A stretch of 64,000 nucleotides of DNA, taken from the NCBI GenBank assembly GCA_963971535.1, contig OZ020589.1, positions 83,166,860 to 83,230,859 on the forward strand, read 5' to 3'. The DNA comes from Notolepis coatsorum (Eukaryota > Chordata > Actinopteri > Aulopiformes > Paralepididae). How positions within the stretch are numbered: position 1 is the stretch's first letter; every line of letters starts with the position of its first letter. Shown piece after piece: positions 54,906 through 64,000 of the stretch. The notes beneath the pieces are model-generated. The model was not told the origin of the DNA and did not search any database. It worked only from the letters and a program-made list of their open reading frames with translations. The translations under genes were made by a program, and so were the position numbers.

Positions 54906-55816
54906 AATAACATTTACATTTACATTTAGTCATTTAGCTGACGCTTTTATCCAAAGCGACTTACAAGTTCTGTACGACAAGTCATCAGGAAGGGCACAAC
55001 TCTATCAGCTGAGTAACAATGTCTTGGCAGAGGCCTCGATCCTATGGTGAAAGAAGGAAGCTTTGGCATTAGTAATGGTTTTGGAGAATGTTAACAAGAG
55101 GTTTTGATATGTGTTGATGTCAGCAGTGAGGCGTGACTCTCAGCCGCTCTCAGGACCTGTCTTTGTTCTCTCACTGGATCTGTCAGCCATGGACTGGGTG
55201 GGGAACTTTCTCAACGAGGGGACAGTGCTTGTCGAAGGAGGTTGCAAGGGCTGAGAGGAGGGTGGAGGTTGCCATCTCTGTGGGGAGAGCAGACAAGGTG
55301 TCACTCAAAGGTAGAGCGGATAGTATGTCATAGGAGAGGGTGGAGATGGATAGGGATGGCAGGTTGCGTCTGAGTGAGACGGTTTGAGTTGGGGTGAAGA
55401 CCTTTCGGTTAAGCATGAGAGTTAGTGAGAAGGATATGAAGGAATGGTCAGATACATGTAGGGGAGTTACCGTGGTGTTAATGATGCTGGAGTTACGGGA
55501 AAATATGAGATCCAAGGAGTTGCCTGCTTTGTGGGTGGGAGGCATGGCAGTAGGAGTCAGGTCAAATGATTGTAGGAGGGAGACCACTGGGACCGACTGA
55601 GATGAGTCAGGCAGGTTGAAGTCGCCCAATAGAAGGAGAGGGGTACCATCTTCCGGTAAGGAGCTTAGAAGCATGTCCAGCTCAACTGTGAAGTGATCGA
55701 GGGGACCTGGAGGGCGATAGAGTGTAACAATGGTGAGATTGAAAGGATTAGAGACAGATACTGCATGATATTCGAGAGAGGAGTTGACAGATCTGGGAGT
55801 GGTGTTATGTTTGTAG
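54906..55816 (-). pseudogene. LINE with APE endonuclease and TAAATG tail, internally deleted
   Basis: On the minus strand, LTIVTLYRPPGPLDHFTVEL leads into LLLLGDFNLPDSS, NSLDLIFSR and HVSDHSFISFSL, the GDFN and SDH motifs of APE endonucleases in L2-like LINEs. The frame ends after FDKHCPLVEKVPHPVHG. The low-coordinate end is a LINE tail (TTGTAAGTCGCTTTGGATAA, then AAATGTAAATGTAAATG). The whole RT region is absent, so this is an internally deleted copy. It starts abruptly at the hAT-like fragment. Confidence 0.75.
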
Positions 55817-55818
55817 TA

Positions 55819-55972
55819 GGGCTGTCAGTTGATCGCGTTAATTAGATTAATTAATTACACCGCAAATTATGGCGTTATGAAAATTAACTCAAAATTAATT
55901 ACATTATTTTTTTTATTATTTTTTTTATCTCATTAATTTCATAAGAACGTAGAATACACATTACAGACTTTT
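55819..55972. mobile_element. hAT-like terminal fragment
   Basis: TAGGGCTGTCAGTTGATCGC with the AT-rich subterminal block TTAATTAGATTAATTAATTA, a second copy of the left end of the element at 1922. It is cut off by the LTR at 55973. Confidence 0.65.
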
Positions 55973-56884
55973 TGTTAGGGTTTGAAACCGACCTCAAACG
56001 CACGGCACAGACAGGTAGTTCAGAGTTAGCCAAATACTAGGGCGTATTTATTTTCAGAGTCAAAAAGGAGCAAGTAACAATCTTGAAACAAAGGGAGACT
56101 GCCTTCAGCAGAGTTATCTGCAGCTCTGCAGATCCTCTTGGTGTTCGAGGTGGGGAAACGGTGTTGACGCCGAAGTGGCTCTGCAGATACTCCCAGCTTC
56201 AACTCGAGGTGGAAAAGAGAGAGAGAGAGAGAGATCAATAACAGTCCACATCACACAGAGGCAGTGCGGTCTCCTCCTCCCTTAGCTGAGTCCAGAACAA
56301 ACAAAACGATATCTTCAGTGTTCACCACAACACACAATTTAGCTGAGGGTCAGTGCAAAACAAAAACGATAATCTTCAGTGTCTCTTCTAAACACACACC
56401 CCAGCTGAGTCCAGTGCAAGCAAAATGATAATCTTCAGTGTCTCCTTTAACACACAACTTAGCTGAGTCAAGTGTAAGCAAAAATAGAACTCTTCAGTGT
56501 TCTTCAAAACACACAAAACAGAATAGTCCAAAAAGGGGTTTGGTTCAAACTCACCAAAGCGCAAGAGTAAAGCGGGTAAACGAGGCACAGCTAAAAACGG
56601 GGGGACAAGGTCTTCACCAGCGGCAATCCACAGATGTCCTGGAGGGAGAGTAGACGAGGCACAGCAATGGGGAACAACAGGCAGAAACAGAAGTATTCAA
56701 AATGACCCGACATCGATTGAAGGGAAGTCCCAGTATAAAAAGCCTCTGGGGCGCTAATCAAAAACTATGACAGGTGCGTGCTGGAATTGATACTTGCTCC
56801 AAAAGCGTGTGGCGGGGAATGCACCAATCAACACAGTACCTTAAAGGAGCGGAGCGTGTGGCGGGGAATGAACCAATCCTCACA
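55973..56884 (-). repeat. 3' LTR of Sushi-like element
   Basis: TGTTAGGGTTTGAAACCG to CCAATCCTCACA (plus strand), same family as the solo LTR at 22450. Directly inside it on the minus strand is the purine run GGAGCGGGGGGTAC, a fitting polypurine tract. Repeated units with TTAGCTGAGTCCAGTGCAAG lie in the middle. Confidence 0.85.
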
Positions 56885-58704
56885 GTACCCCCCGCTCCAC
56901 GGGAGCCACCCGGCGACCCACTCGGCCCCGGCCTGCCCGGATGGGACCGAAGGAAGCCGGCGATCAGGGGCACTGGAGAGGGGGACAGAGACAGAGGCCC
57001 GGAGAGGGGGACCGGAGACGGGGACAGAGGACCGGTGAGGGAGGCTGGAGACGGGGACAGGGACCCGGAGAGGGGGGCCGGAGAAAGGGACAGGGAACCG
57101 GCGAGGGAGGCCGGAGACAGAGGCCCGGAGAGGGGGCTAGAGACAGGGACACAAGGGGAACCCTGGGGCGAAGGACTGGACGCCGCCTGAAGACACTGGG
57201 CATGACAGGAGGGGCTCCACCCCCTGATGGTGCCGGAGGACCAGGCGATGTGGGGCTCATGCAGCGCGAGCCAGGGCCGACCCAGGACTACCGGGACAAG
57301 AGGGGATCTGGTAATGAAAAACTGGAGTCTCTCAACGTGGTTACCAGCCACGGTGAGGAGGACAGGACAGGTGCGTTGAGTGATGTCAGCCAGGCGGCGA
57401 TGATCCAGCGCGAAGACCTCCAAGGGCCTCTCGAGGTCCTCAAGTGGAATGTTGGCCCGGGTGGCAAACTCAACGTCCAGGAAACTCCCATCAGCACCAG
57501 AGTCAATGAGTGCACCCACCGTCGCCCGCTGGTCCGCCCAGGCTAGGGTGACGTTCGTCAGACGGTTAGGTGGTGCACGGGTGGGGGAACAGGAAAAACG
57601 GCTCACCAGGATCTCCCGGGGTCCCGGCGAGCCTGGTCTTCTTGACCGGGTAAGGCAATTGGAGACACGGTGTCCATTCTGGCCGCAGTAGAGGCAAAGG
57701 CCGGACCTGAGCCTGGACTCCCGTTCGGCCGGGCTAAGGCGGGTGCGTCCCAGCTGCATGGGTTCCTCCTCGGTCACAGCCCGGGAGGGAAAAAACCCAC
57801 CAGTCGCGGAGGGGGCAGGACGCTCAGCAGAACGGTCCCGAGGACGGGGGATCTGGGGAACGTCTGGGGGTCCTAGTCGTGCTCGCTCACGCCTTCTCTC
57901 CCGGAGGCGTCCGTCGATGCGGATAGCGAGGCTGATCAGGCCCTCGAGAGAATCGGGCTCCTCTTGGGTCGCGAGCTGGTCCCTTACTGCGTCGTTGAGC
58001 CCCCTCAGGAAGGTGAGACGAAGCGCTTGATCGTTCCAACCGCTCTCCGTTGCGGCCAGTCTGAACTCCAGCGCGTAGTCTCTGACACTGCCACTGTCCT
58101 GCCGGAAGGTGCCCAACCGAGCTCCTGGGTCCTGGCCACGAGCTGGGTGGTGGAAAACCCTTCGGAGCTCTGCCACGAAGTCTGGGTAGGAGAAACAAAA
58201 ATCGGCCCTCATAGCCCAGGAAGCAGTGACCCACTGTGCTGCTCGGCCCGTGAGCAGGTTAGTCATGTAGGCTACTCGGGCTCCCTCTGACGAAAAACGG
58301 CTGGGTTGATGAAGGAAGACCAACTCACACTGCATGATGAATGTGGCACAATCCTCAAAGTTACCCTCGAACAGACGTGGTTCGGAGAGACGGGGCTCCC
58401 GAGGTGCGAGGTCTGCCGCGGGTGGTGAGCTGGCTGAGACTCCTGGGACAGGTGGGGTTAAAATCAGAGTGTTTAATGCTGTACTGAGAGCCTGTAGCTG
58501 GTGCAGAACAACAGCCTGCTGATACCCCTGGGTAGTCTGCTGGGTGGCCAGAGTGTCAATGGCATCCAAAATAAGCTGGACCTCGGCCCGGAGGTCCTGT
58601 AAAGCAGCCGCAGCCGCACCCAACTGTTGGGTGTGGTTGATGACCAACTCGATCTGGACCGCCAACGCTGCCCTGACCCTGTCTGTGTCGGCTGAGGTCG
58701 TCAT
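56758..58704 (-). CDS. Sushi-like Ty3 Gag-protease without RT
   Basis: 648 codons. Residues 1-110 include a heptad-like region (LRAEVQLILDAIDTLATQQT). The retrotransposon Gag domain spans about 115-285 (RLFEGNFEDCATFIMQCELV, RAAQWVTASW, FRQDSGSVRDYALEFRLAA). A CCHC knuckle CLYCGQNGHRVSNC is at about 336-349, and an aspartic protease active site ALIDSGADGSFLD near 398. This is the Sushi/Mart-type layout. After GRPWLALHEPHIAW, where RT should follow, the frame runs into a Pro/Ser/Leu minisatellite (SPSPASLTGPLSPSPVPLSG) and out through the LTR. RT, RNase H and integrase are missing. The reading frame itself is undamaged. Confidence 0.8.
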   Translation of the reverse strand: MTTSADTDRVRAALAVQIELVINHTQQLGAAAAALQDLRAEVQLILDAIDTLATQQTTQGYQQAVVLHQLQALSTALNTLILTPPVPGVSASSPPAADLAPREPRLSEPRLFEGNFEDCATFIMQCELVFLHQPSRFSSEGARVAYMTNLLTGRAAQWVTASWAMRADFCFSYPDFVAELRRVFHHPARGQDPGARLGTFRQDSGSVRDYALEFRLAATESGWNDQALRLTFLRGLNDAVRDQLATQEEPDSLEGLISLAIRIDGRLRERRRERARLGPPDVPQIPRPRDRSAERPAPSATGGFFPSRAVTEEEPMQLGRTRLSPAERESRLRSGLCLYCGQNGHRVSNCLTRSRRPGSPGPREILVSRFSCSPTRAPPNRLTNVTLAWADQRATVGALIDSGADGSFLDVEFATRANIPLEDLERPLEVFALDHRRLADITQRTCPVLLTVAGNHVERLQFFITRSPLVPVVLGRPWLALHEPHIAWSSGTIRGWSPSCHAQCLQAASSPSPQGSPCVPVSSPLSGPLSPASLAGSLSLSPAPLSGSLSPSPASLTGPLSPSPVPLSGPLSLSPSPVPLIAGFLRSHPGRPGPSGSPGGSRGAGGTVRIGSFPATRSAPLRYCVDWCIPRHTLLEQVSIPARTCHSF

Positions 58705-58812
58705 GGTCGGGTCGTGTTACGACCCTGGCTCATGGGCACGCAACCTATGTGCAAACCAACACCAAAACCCCGTGCTCTAACTCAAAGTACTACTATATCA
58801 AGGAACTATTAA

Positions 58813-59890
<1,078 letters not shown>

Positions 59891-60205
59891 TTAATGTAAA
59901 TGTAAACTAATGTACTAATGTGAACCCAACGGACAAGGACTGGAAGAACCTGACAGCTCTTCCTCTAAGCACAGACACTGCATGTGTGTTACTAGGGCTG
60001 GCTTTAAAGCTCCCAGCAGGTAACCAATCAGCACTAATTGGCTAATTGGCAGCCCTCACCTGCATGCCCCGTGACACAGGAGTGATCAGGCCTCTGGTAC
60101 ATAACACCTCCCCCACCAAACTGGTTGCCCCAGAGGCAACCACCACACAACAACCCATAAACAAAAACAACAAAAACAACCGTGACCCATTAGTTGTCAG
60201 GGCCA

Positions 60206-62923
60206 CTACCACAACAGCGATAGCGGGTCGGCCCCTGTCGAACACGACCACCAACCGTGTTGTATGCTCCCAAATAGACTGCAAACCAAAATCAAACTAA
60301 TCTCACTGTGCTCAACAGAACAGAACACAGCTAAACAAAAACCATAGATCACTGATACCACCACCGCGCCCATATCCATCCCACCTGGCACTGGCAGTTC
60401 AGGATACTGCAAACCGTGAACATCCAGAGTAGGATGTACCGCCTCAGGTACAGCCCCACCGTCCCTGGAACATGGCAGTACGACAGTCACAAAAACGTCT
60501 GGAACACCATCTAAAATGGCGTCACCCAAAATAATATTGTCCTGATCAAAATCAAAATGGCTGCCACTCAACAGACCAGGTTGCGAAGGCGGCTCCTGCT
60601 CCACAGGACACAGGTAACTAGGTTGACCATCACACCTAGTGCATGGCAGAGAATCAGTGTGGACATGTGGATCAATGTCAGAATCATCCACTGACATACT
60701 GGGACCATCCCTGCCCACAAGTGAAACATTAGGGACAATAGAGCTACTGTGGGAAGGCTGGCAGCCTAAGTCAGGCTTAGTAGCCTCTCCAACTAGAACG
60801 GTGTCACATGAACCAACAGCACCTCTCACAGCATCCTTCCCACAATCATCCTCCAATTCGTTCGTGGCCTCAGCCACCGTACAGGCTGGGAAGACCTTGA
60901 GACACTGCGCTGCCATATCATCTCCTGCCACATGCTTCTCCGGCACGCATGTCAACTCTGGGTTCACCACCGGGCCTAACACAAAGCCACAATCAAGAGA
61001 ATCATTATGCAGAGGTACATCCACAGTGTGCTTTCCAAAATTCTCACCAGGTACACATTTTAATTCAACAAAGAATGTGTCACTAAGCGTAATGTCCCAA
61101 GTCGAAGTATCAACAACATCACTTTTGTCCTTTGACATTTCCCGAGCCACAGCACACACAGGAAACACTCCTGGATGTTTCTGTGCCAGCTCATTAGGGA
61201 CCTCAGAAACCACAGGAATGGGAGTTACAACCGGAGTAGCCAACACTTTGTCACCAGCCAAATCATTCCCTAGAATGAAGGACACCCCCTTTATGGGAAT
61301 GTGAGAACATACCCCCACAACAACATTGCCTGATACTAAGGGAGAATTGAGCGTGACCTCATGCAAAGGTGCATCCACAAATCCACCCCCAAAGCCACGA
61401 ACAATGACACCGGAATGCAAAGAAGAGTTTTCTGAAAACGGCAAAACCCCCTCCAGAATGAGGGACTGAAAAGCACCGGTATCTCTCCAAATTGTTATAG
61501 CCTGTTTGGACTCTAGTGCATTAGTCAGGGAAACAAATCCATTCATCATAAACCTTGAGGAACCCTCGAGGTCTTTGTCCACACGTTTGATACTTCCCCC
61601 ATCCCCATCTAACGTTGGCATAGGCTTTCTGCATATGGTTTCTACCAGAGCCACGGTTCTGACATTTTTCTGCTCAAGCACCGGGCACCCAGCAACGATA
61701 TGACCAGGTTCTTTACAGTAGAAACAGATAATCCCTTCTGGGAATGCACCAGCAGAACCACCCCGCCTAGGAGGTGAAGTTAACTGACCAGCAGACACAG
61801 GTTTTGGGAAACGGCCCCCCTGAACAGGACGCCTATCCCCGGACTCAACACGGTAGTCCTCCAAAAACACGGACTTGTGTGTCAACACAAACTCATCAGC
61901 GAAGACAGCGGCGTCGCCTATCTTCGATACCTTACGCTCATTTAGATGTGTGGAAACGGTATCAGGAACACATCTTTTAAATTCCTCTAGGAGAATCAAC
62001 TGCCTAAGCTGCTCTCTTGACTCTGCCTTCTGAGAAGTGCACCACCTGTCAAACAGGTTCTCCTTCTCCCTTACAAATTCAACATAAGACTGCCCCTCTG
62101 ACCTGCGATAACCTCTAAAACGCTGACGATAGGCCTCGGGGACCAACTCATAAGCCCTCAAAATGGAAGCTTTAACCAGCTCATAATCAGCGCTTTGTTC
62201 AAGGGACAGAGCAGTGTAGGCTTCTTGTGCCCTACCAACTAAAACACATTGCAGCAGCAGTGTCCAGGCGGTATCAGGCCGCTTCAATGTGGTTGCCACC
62301 CGTTCAAAAAGGGGAAAATATCTTTCCACGTCTTTCTCAAAAAATGGTGGCACCATCCTAATATTCCTGCCTACATCAAACCCGGAACGTGACTCTGGAT
62401 GCAGAGCACCCGCCTGCAAGGCAGTATGCTTATATTCAAGCTCCTTCTGTGCACGCTCGTGCTCCAGCAACATTTGTTTCTCCTTAAACTCACGCTCCTC
62501 ACGCTTAAACTCATGCTCACGCTCCTCTTTCCTCTCTCTCTCCTTAAGCTCACGCTCCTCTTTACTCTCTCTCTCCTTAAGCTCACGCTCCTCTCTCCTC
62601 TCCTCACGCTCTCGCTCTAGCTGCCTTTCCTTAAACTCCAACTCCCTAATCCTCCACTCACCCTCCACACCAGGTATCAGCGGAGACGCGCCAGACGAAG
62701 GAGGCTCCTCCACCCTCTCCCCAAGCACCTGCTCCCTAATGAGTAACACCCTTAAAGCACTCAAGGCAGTCGGCTTCAAACGTTTCTCACCTGCAGAAAG
62801 CTCTACCCTGTAGTGTACAGCAAGTTCTAGAAGTTGTTCTTTGGAAAACTTCTCCAACATGTCATGAGACGGGCGATCAACAAAGTCCTTTATGGAAGCC
62901 ATCATCACTGCACCAGCCACCAC
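60206..62923 (-). CDS. Gmr1-like Gag-protease polyprotein without RT
   Basis: 905 codons from ATG 62923. Residues 15-60 are helical (EKFSKEQLLELAVHYRVELS). About 85-185 are a highly charged coiled coil (EREREERREERELKERESKE). About 195-370 resemble the SCAN-like Gag capsid domain of Gmr1 elements (YFPLFERVATTLKRPDTAW, YRRSEGQSYVEFVREKENLF). A CCHC knuckle CFYCKEPGHIVAGC is at about 399-412, and a protease with WRDTGAFQSLI (about 476) and FILGNDLAG (about 549). The rest is a linker of about 300 residues ending near the polypurine tract. RT and integrase, expected next, are absent. Open and undamaged, so it may be expressed and packaged by partners. Confidence 0.8.
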   Translation of the reverse strand: MVAGAVMMASIKDFVDRPSHDMLEKFSKEQLLELAVHYRVELSAGEKRLKPTALSALRVLLIREQVLGERVEEPPSSGASPLIPGVEGEWRIRELEFKERQLEREREERREERELKERESKEERELKERERKEEREHEFKREEREFKEKQMLLEHERAQKELEYKHTALQAGALHPESRSGFDVGRNIRMVPPFFEKDVERYFPLFERVATTLKRPDTAWTLLLQCVLVGRAQEAYTALSLEQSADYELVKASILRAYELVPEAYRQRFRGYRRSEGQSYVEFVREKENLFDRWCTSQKAESREQLRQLILLEEFKRCVPDTVSTHLNERKVSKIGDAAVFADEFVLTHKSVFLEDYRVESGDRRPVQGGRFPKPVSAGQLTSPPRRGGSAGAFPEGIICFYCKEPGHIVAGCPVLEQKNVRTVALVETICRKPMPTLDGDGGSIKRVDKDLEGSSRFMMNGFVSLTNALESKQAITIWRDTGAFQSLILEGVLPFSENSSLHSGVIVRGFGGGFVDAPLHEVTLNSPLVSGNVVVGVCSHIPIKGVSFILGNDLAGDKVLATPVVTPIPVVSEVPNELAQKHPGVFPVCAVAREMSKDKSDVVDTSTWDITLSDTFFVELKCVPGENFGKHTVDVPLHNDSLDCGFVLGPVVNPELTCVPEKHVAGDDMAAQCLKVFPACTVAEATNELEDDCGKDAVRGAVGSCDTVLVGEATKPDLGCQPSHSSSIVPNVSLVGRDGPSMSVDDSDIDPHVHTDSLPCTRCDGQPSYLCPVEQEPPSQPGLLSGSHFDFDQDNIILGDAILDGVPDVFVTVVLPCSRDGGAVPEAVHPTLDVHGLQYPELPVPGGMDMGAVVVSVIYGFCLAVFCSVEHSEISLILVCSLFGSIQHGWWSCSTGADPLSLLW

Positions 62924-63796
62924 AAGCTACACACTTTACCTCACAGTCACGAAGAACCACTAACGAACCACGAAGACCCCCCTAACGAACCACTGAAGAA
63001 CCACGAAGAACCACTGAAGAACCATGAAGAACCACTGAAGAACCACTGAAGAATGCTAAATGCCAATAATAACAACCAGAAGGGAACGCGGTGGAAATGT
63101 GAGCTCTACGGAGCGCACCTTTCTAGGTTGCAAAAAATAAATAAAAATAAAACACACCCACCCTAAATAGACGTGTCATTTAGGTGTTAGGTGCTACCAG
63201 GTATGCTCACCAAACACTCAAACAAACAAAATAAATCCAACAAACAATTCCAAACAGGTGCGCCTTCTAACCTGATATGACTACTTCTACGTCTAAACTG
63301 CAGTCAAAACCGGCCCACCACATGTCTACCCTAAGAAACACTAAATCAAGCCCTACCACACTACCTGTGTTTTCTGGCCGCCCTAATCTACCTACCCTTA
63401 AACTAATGCCCTGTAGACCTAACCATCTTCAACCACACCTGCTACCAGTCAAAGATCCTACTTGACCATCCACCCGTCCAGTACATGATACGGTACCAGA
63501 CAAGCAGATGGTGCTAATCCCTTCCCTGACTACCCCAGGAGTACATGGTGCACAGGACGCTAACCAACAACCAGAAAATAATGTCCCTATCTACATGTGG
63601 TGCCCACTAAACTATATATTTTAACAGCATAAGTAGTCACATCAAATTACAAACAAATACGGCATACTCACCTGTTTGATGAAATGGCTCAAGCCCCCAC
63701 GTTACACCATATGTAACGAACACCACCCAAACCATAATACCATGACACCCCGTGTAACACAAAAAAAAACACCAAACAAATTTCTAGGGGTAAAAT
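62924..63796 (-). other. Leader of the Gmr1-like element, no gene
   Basis: Between PBS and gag on the minus strand, about 870 bp. It contains a short tandem repeat at 62945-63055 (units around CACTGAAGAACCA(T/C)GAAGAAC) next to the gag start. Packaging signals would be expected here, but none can be shown. Confidence 0.4.
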
Positions 63797-63816
63797 ATCC
63801 CGGACGAGCGCCCAAC
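63797..63816 (-). promoter_or_regulatory. Primer-binding site
   Basis: On the minus strand the LTR is followed by GTTGGGCGCTCGTCCGGGAT. This differs at one base (C for G) from the tRNA-Pro primer-binding site TGGGGGCTCGTCCGGGAT. Confidence 0.75.
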
Positions 63817-64000
63817 TGTTACGACCCTGGCTCATGGGCACGCAACCTATGTGCAAACCAACACCAAAACCCTGTGCTCTAACTCAAAGTACTACTATAT
63901 CAAGGAACTATTAATGTAAATGTAAACTAATGTACTAATGTGAAACCAACGGACAAGGACTGGAAGAACAGCTCTTCCTCTAAGCACAGACACTGCATGT
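63817..64000 (-). repeat. 5' LTR of the Gmr1-like element (cut by window end)
   Basis: TGTTACGACCCTGGCTCATG and following sequence repeats 58717 onward, but without the MITE. The rest lies outside the window. Confidence 0.85.

Overview
This window looks like repeat-dense chromosomal DNA from a ray-finned fish, probably a teleost. The evidence is the element mix: DIRS-type tyrosine-recombinase retrotransposons, a Tx1-type L1 LINE, L2/Rex-like LINEs, Gmr1-like and Sushi-like Ty3 elements, hAT elements with 8-bp target-site duplications (TSDs), TTAA-specific MITEs, tRNA-derived SINEs with a fish-type core, and abundant GA/CA/AAT microsatellites and minisatellites. I see no intact host gene, no rRNA or tRNA gene, and no prokaryotic feature. 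The species cannot be fixed from sequence alone.

Layout. 1-1.1 kb: 5' end of a minus-strand Gmr1-like LTR element. 1.1-5.4 kb: TTAA MITEs, a hAT-like element, and a 33-bp minisatellite split by a foldback sequence. 5.9-7.1 kb: CT-rich minisatellite and an L2-type LINE tail. 7.8-8.9 kb: a decayed PIN-nuclease/CXC gene on the minus strand. 9.1-18.5 kb: a pol-less LTR element whose only long ORF holds roughly 216 copies of a 15-bp (pentapeptide) repeat and ends in an arginine-rich tail resembling Y-box proteins; its 3' LTR is joined to an inverted LTR copy. 19.5-21.8 kb: MITE, LINE and hAT remnants and a near-perfect palindrome. 21.8-35.3 kb: Tx1-type LINE pieces (ORF1, endonuclease, C-terminus) broken by a solo LTR, two TTAA MITEs, a complete-length but damaged DIRS element (DIRS-1) and a hAT element. 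35.5-36.6 kb: another hAT. 37.65-50.39 kb: one SINE split by a hAT (itself split by DIRS-2, itself split by a solo LTR) and by a THAP-type transposon that hosts two more SINEs. 51-54.9 kb: microsatellites and a 38-bp minisatellite holding an L2-type LINE. 54.9-64 kb: an endonuclease-bearing LINE fragment, then a Sushi-like gag-protease element next to a Gmr1-like gag-protease element, both minus strand and both without reverse transcriptase.

How it fits together. The window is a palimpsest of insertions, and TSDs or empty sites in the window fix the relative order of many of them. DIRS-2 is the best-preserved coding element: RT/RNase H/methyltransferase and tyrosine recombinase are open, and only its gag is interrupted. 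The most unusual coding signals are the pentapeptide-repeat LTR element and the stop-free gag-to-recombinase frame that runs across the whole RT ORF in both DIRS copies.
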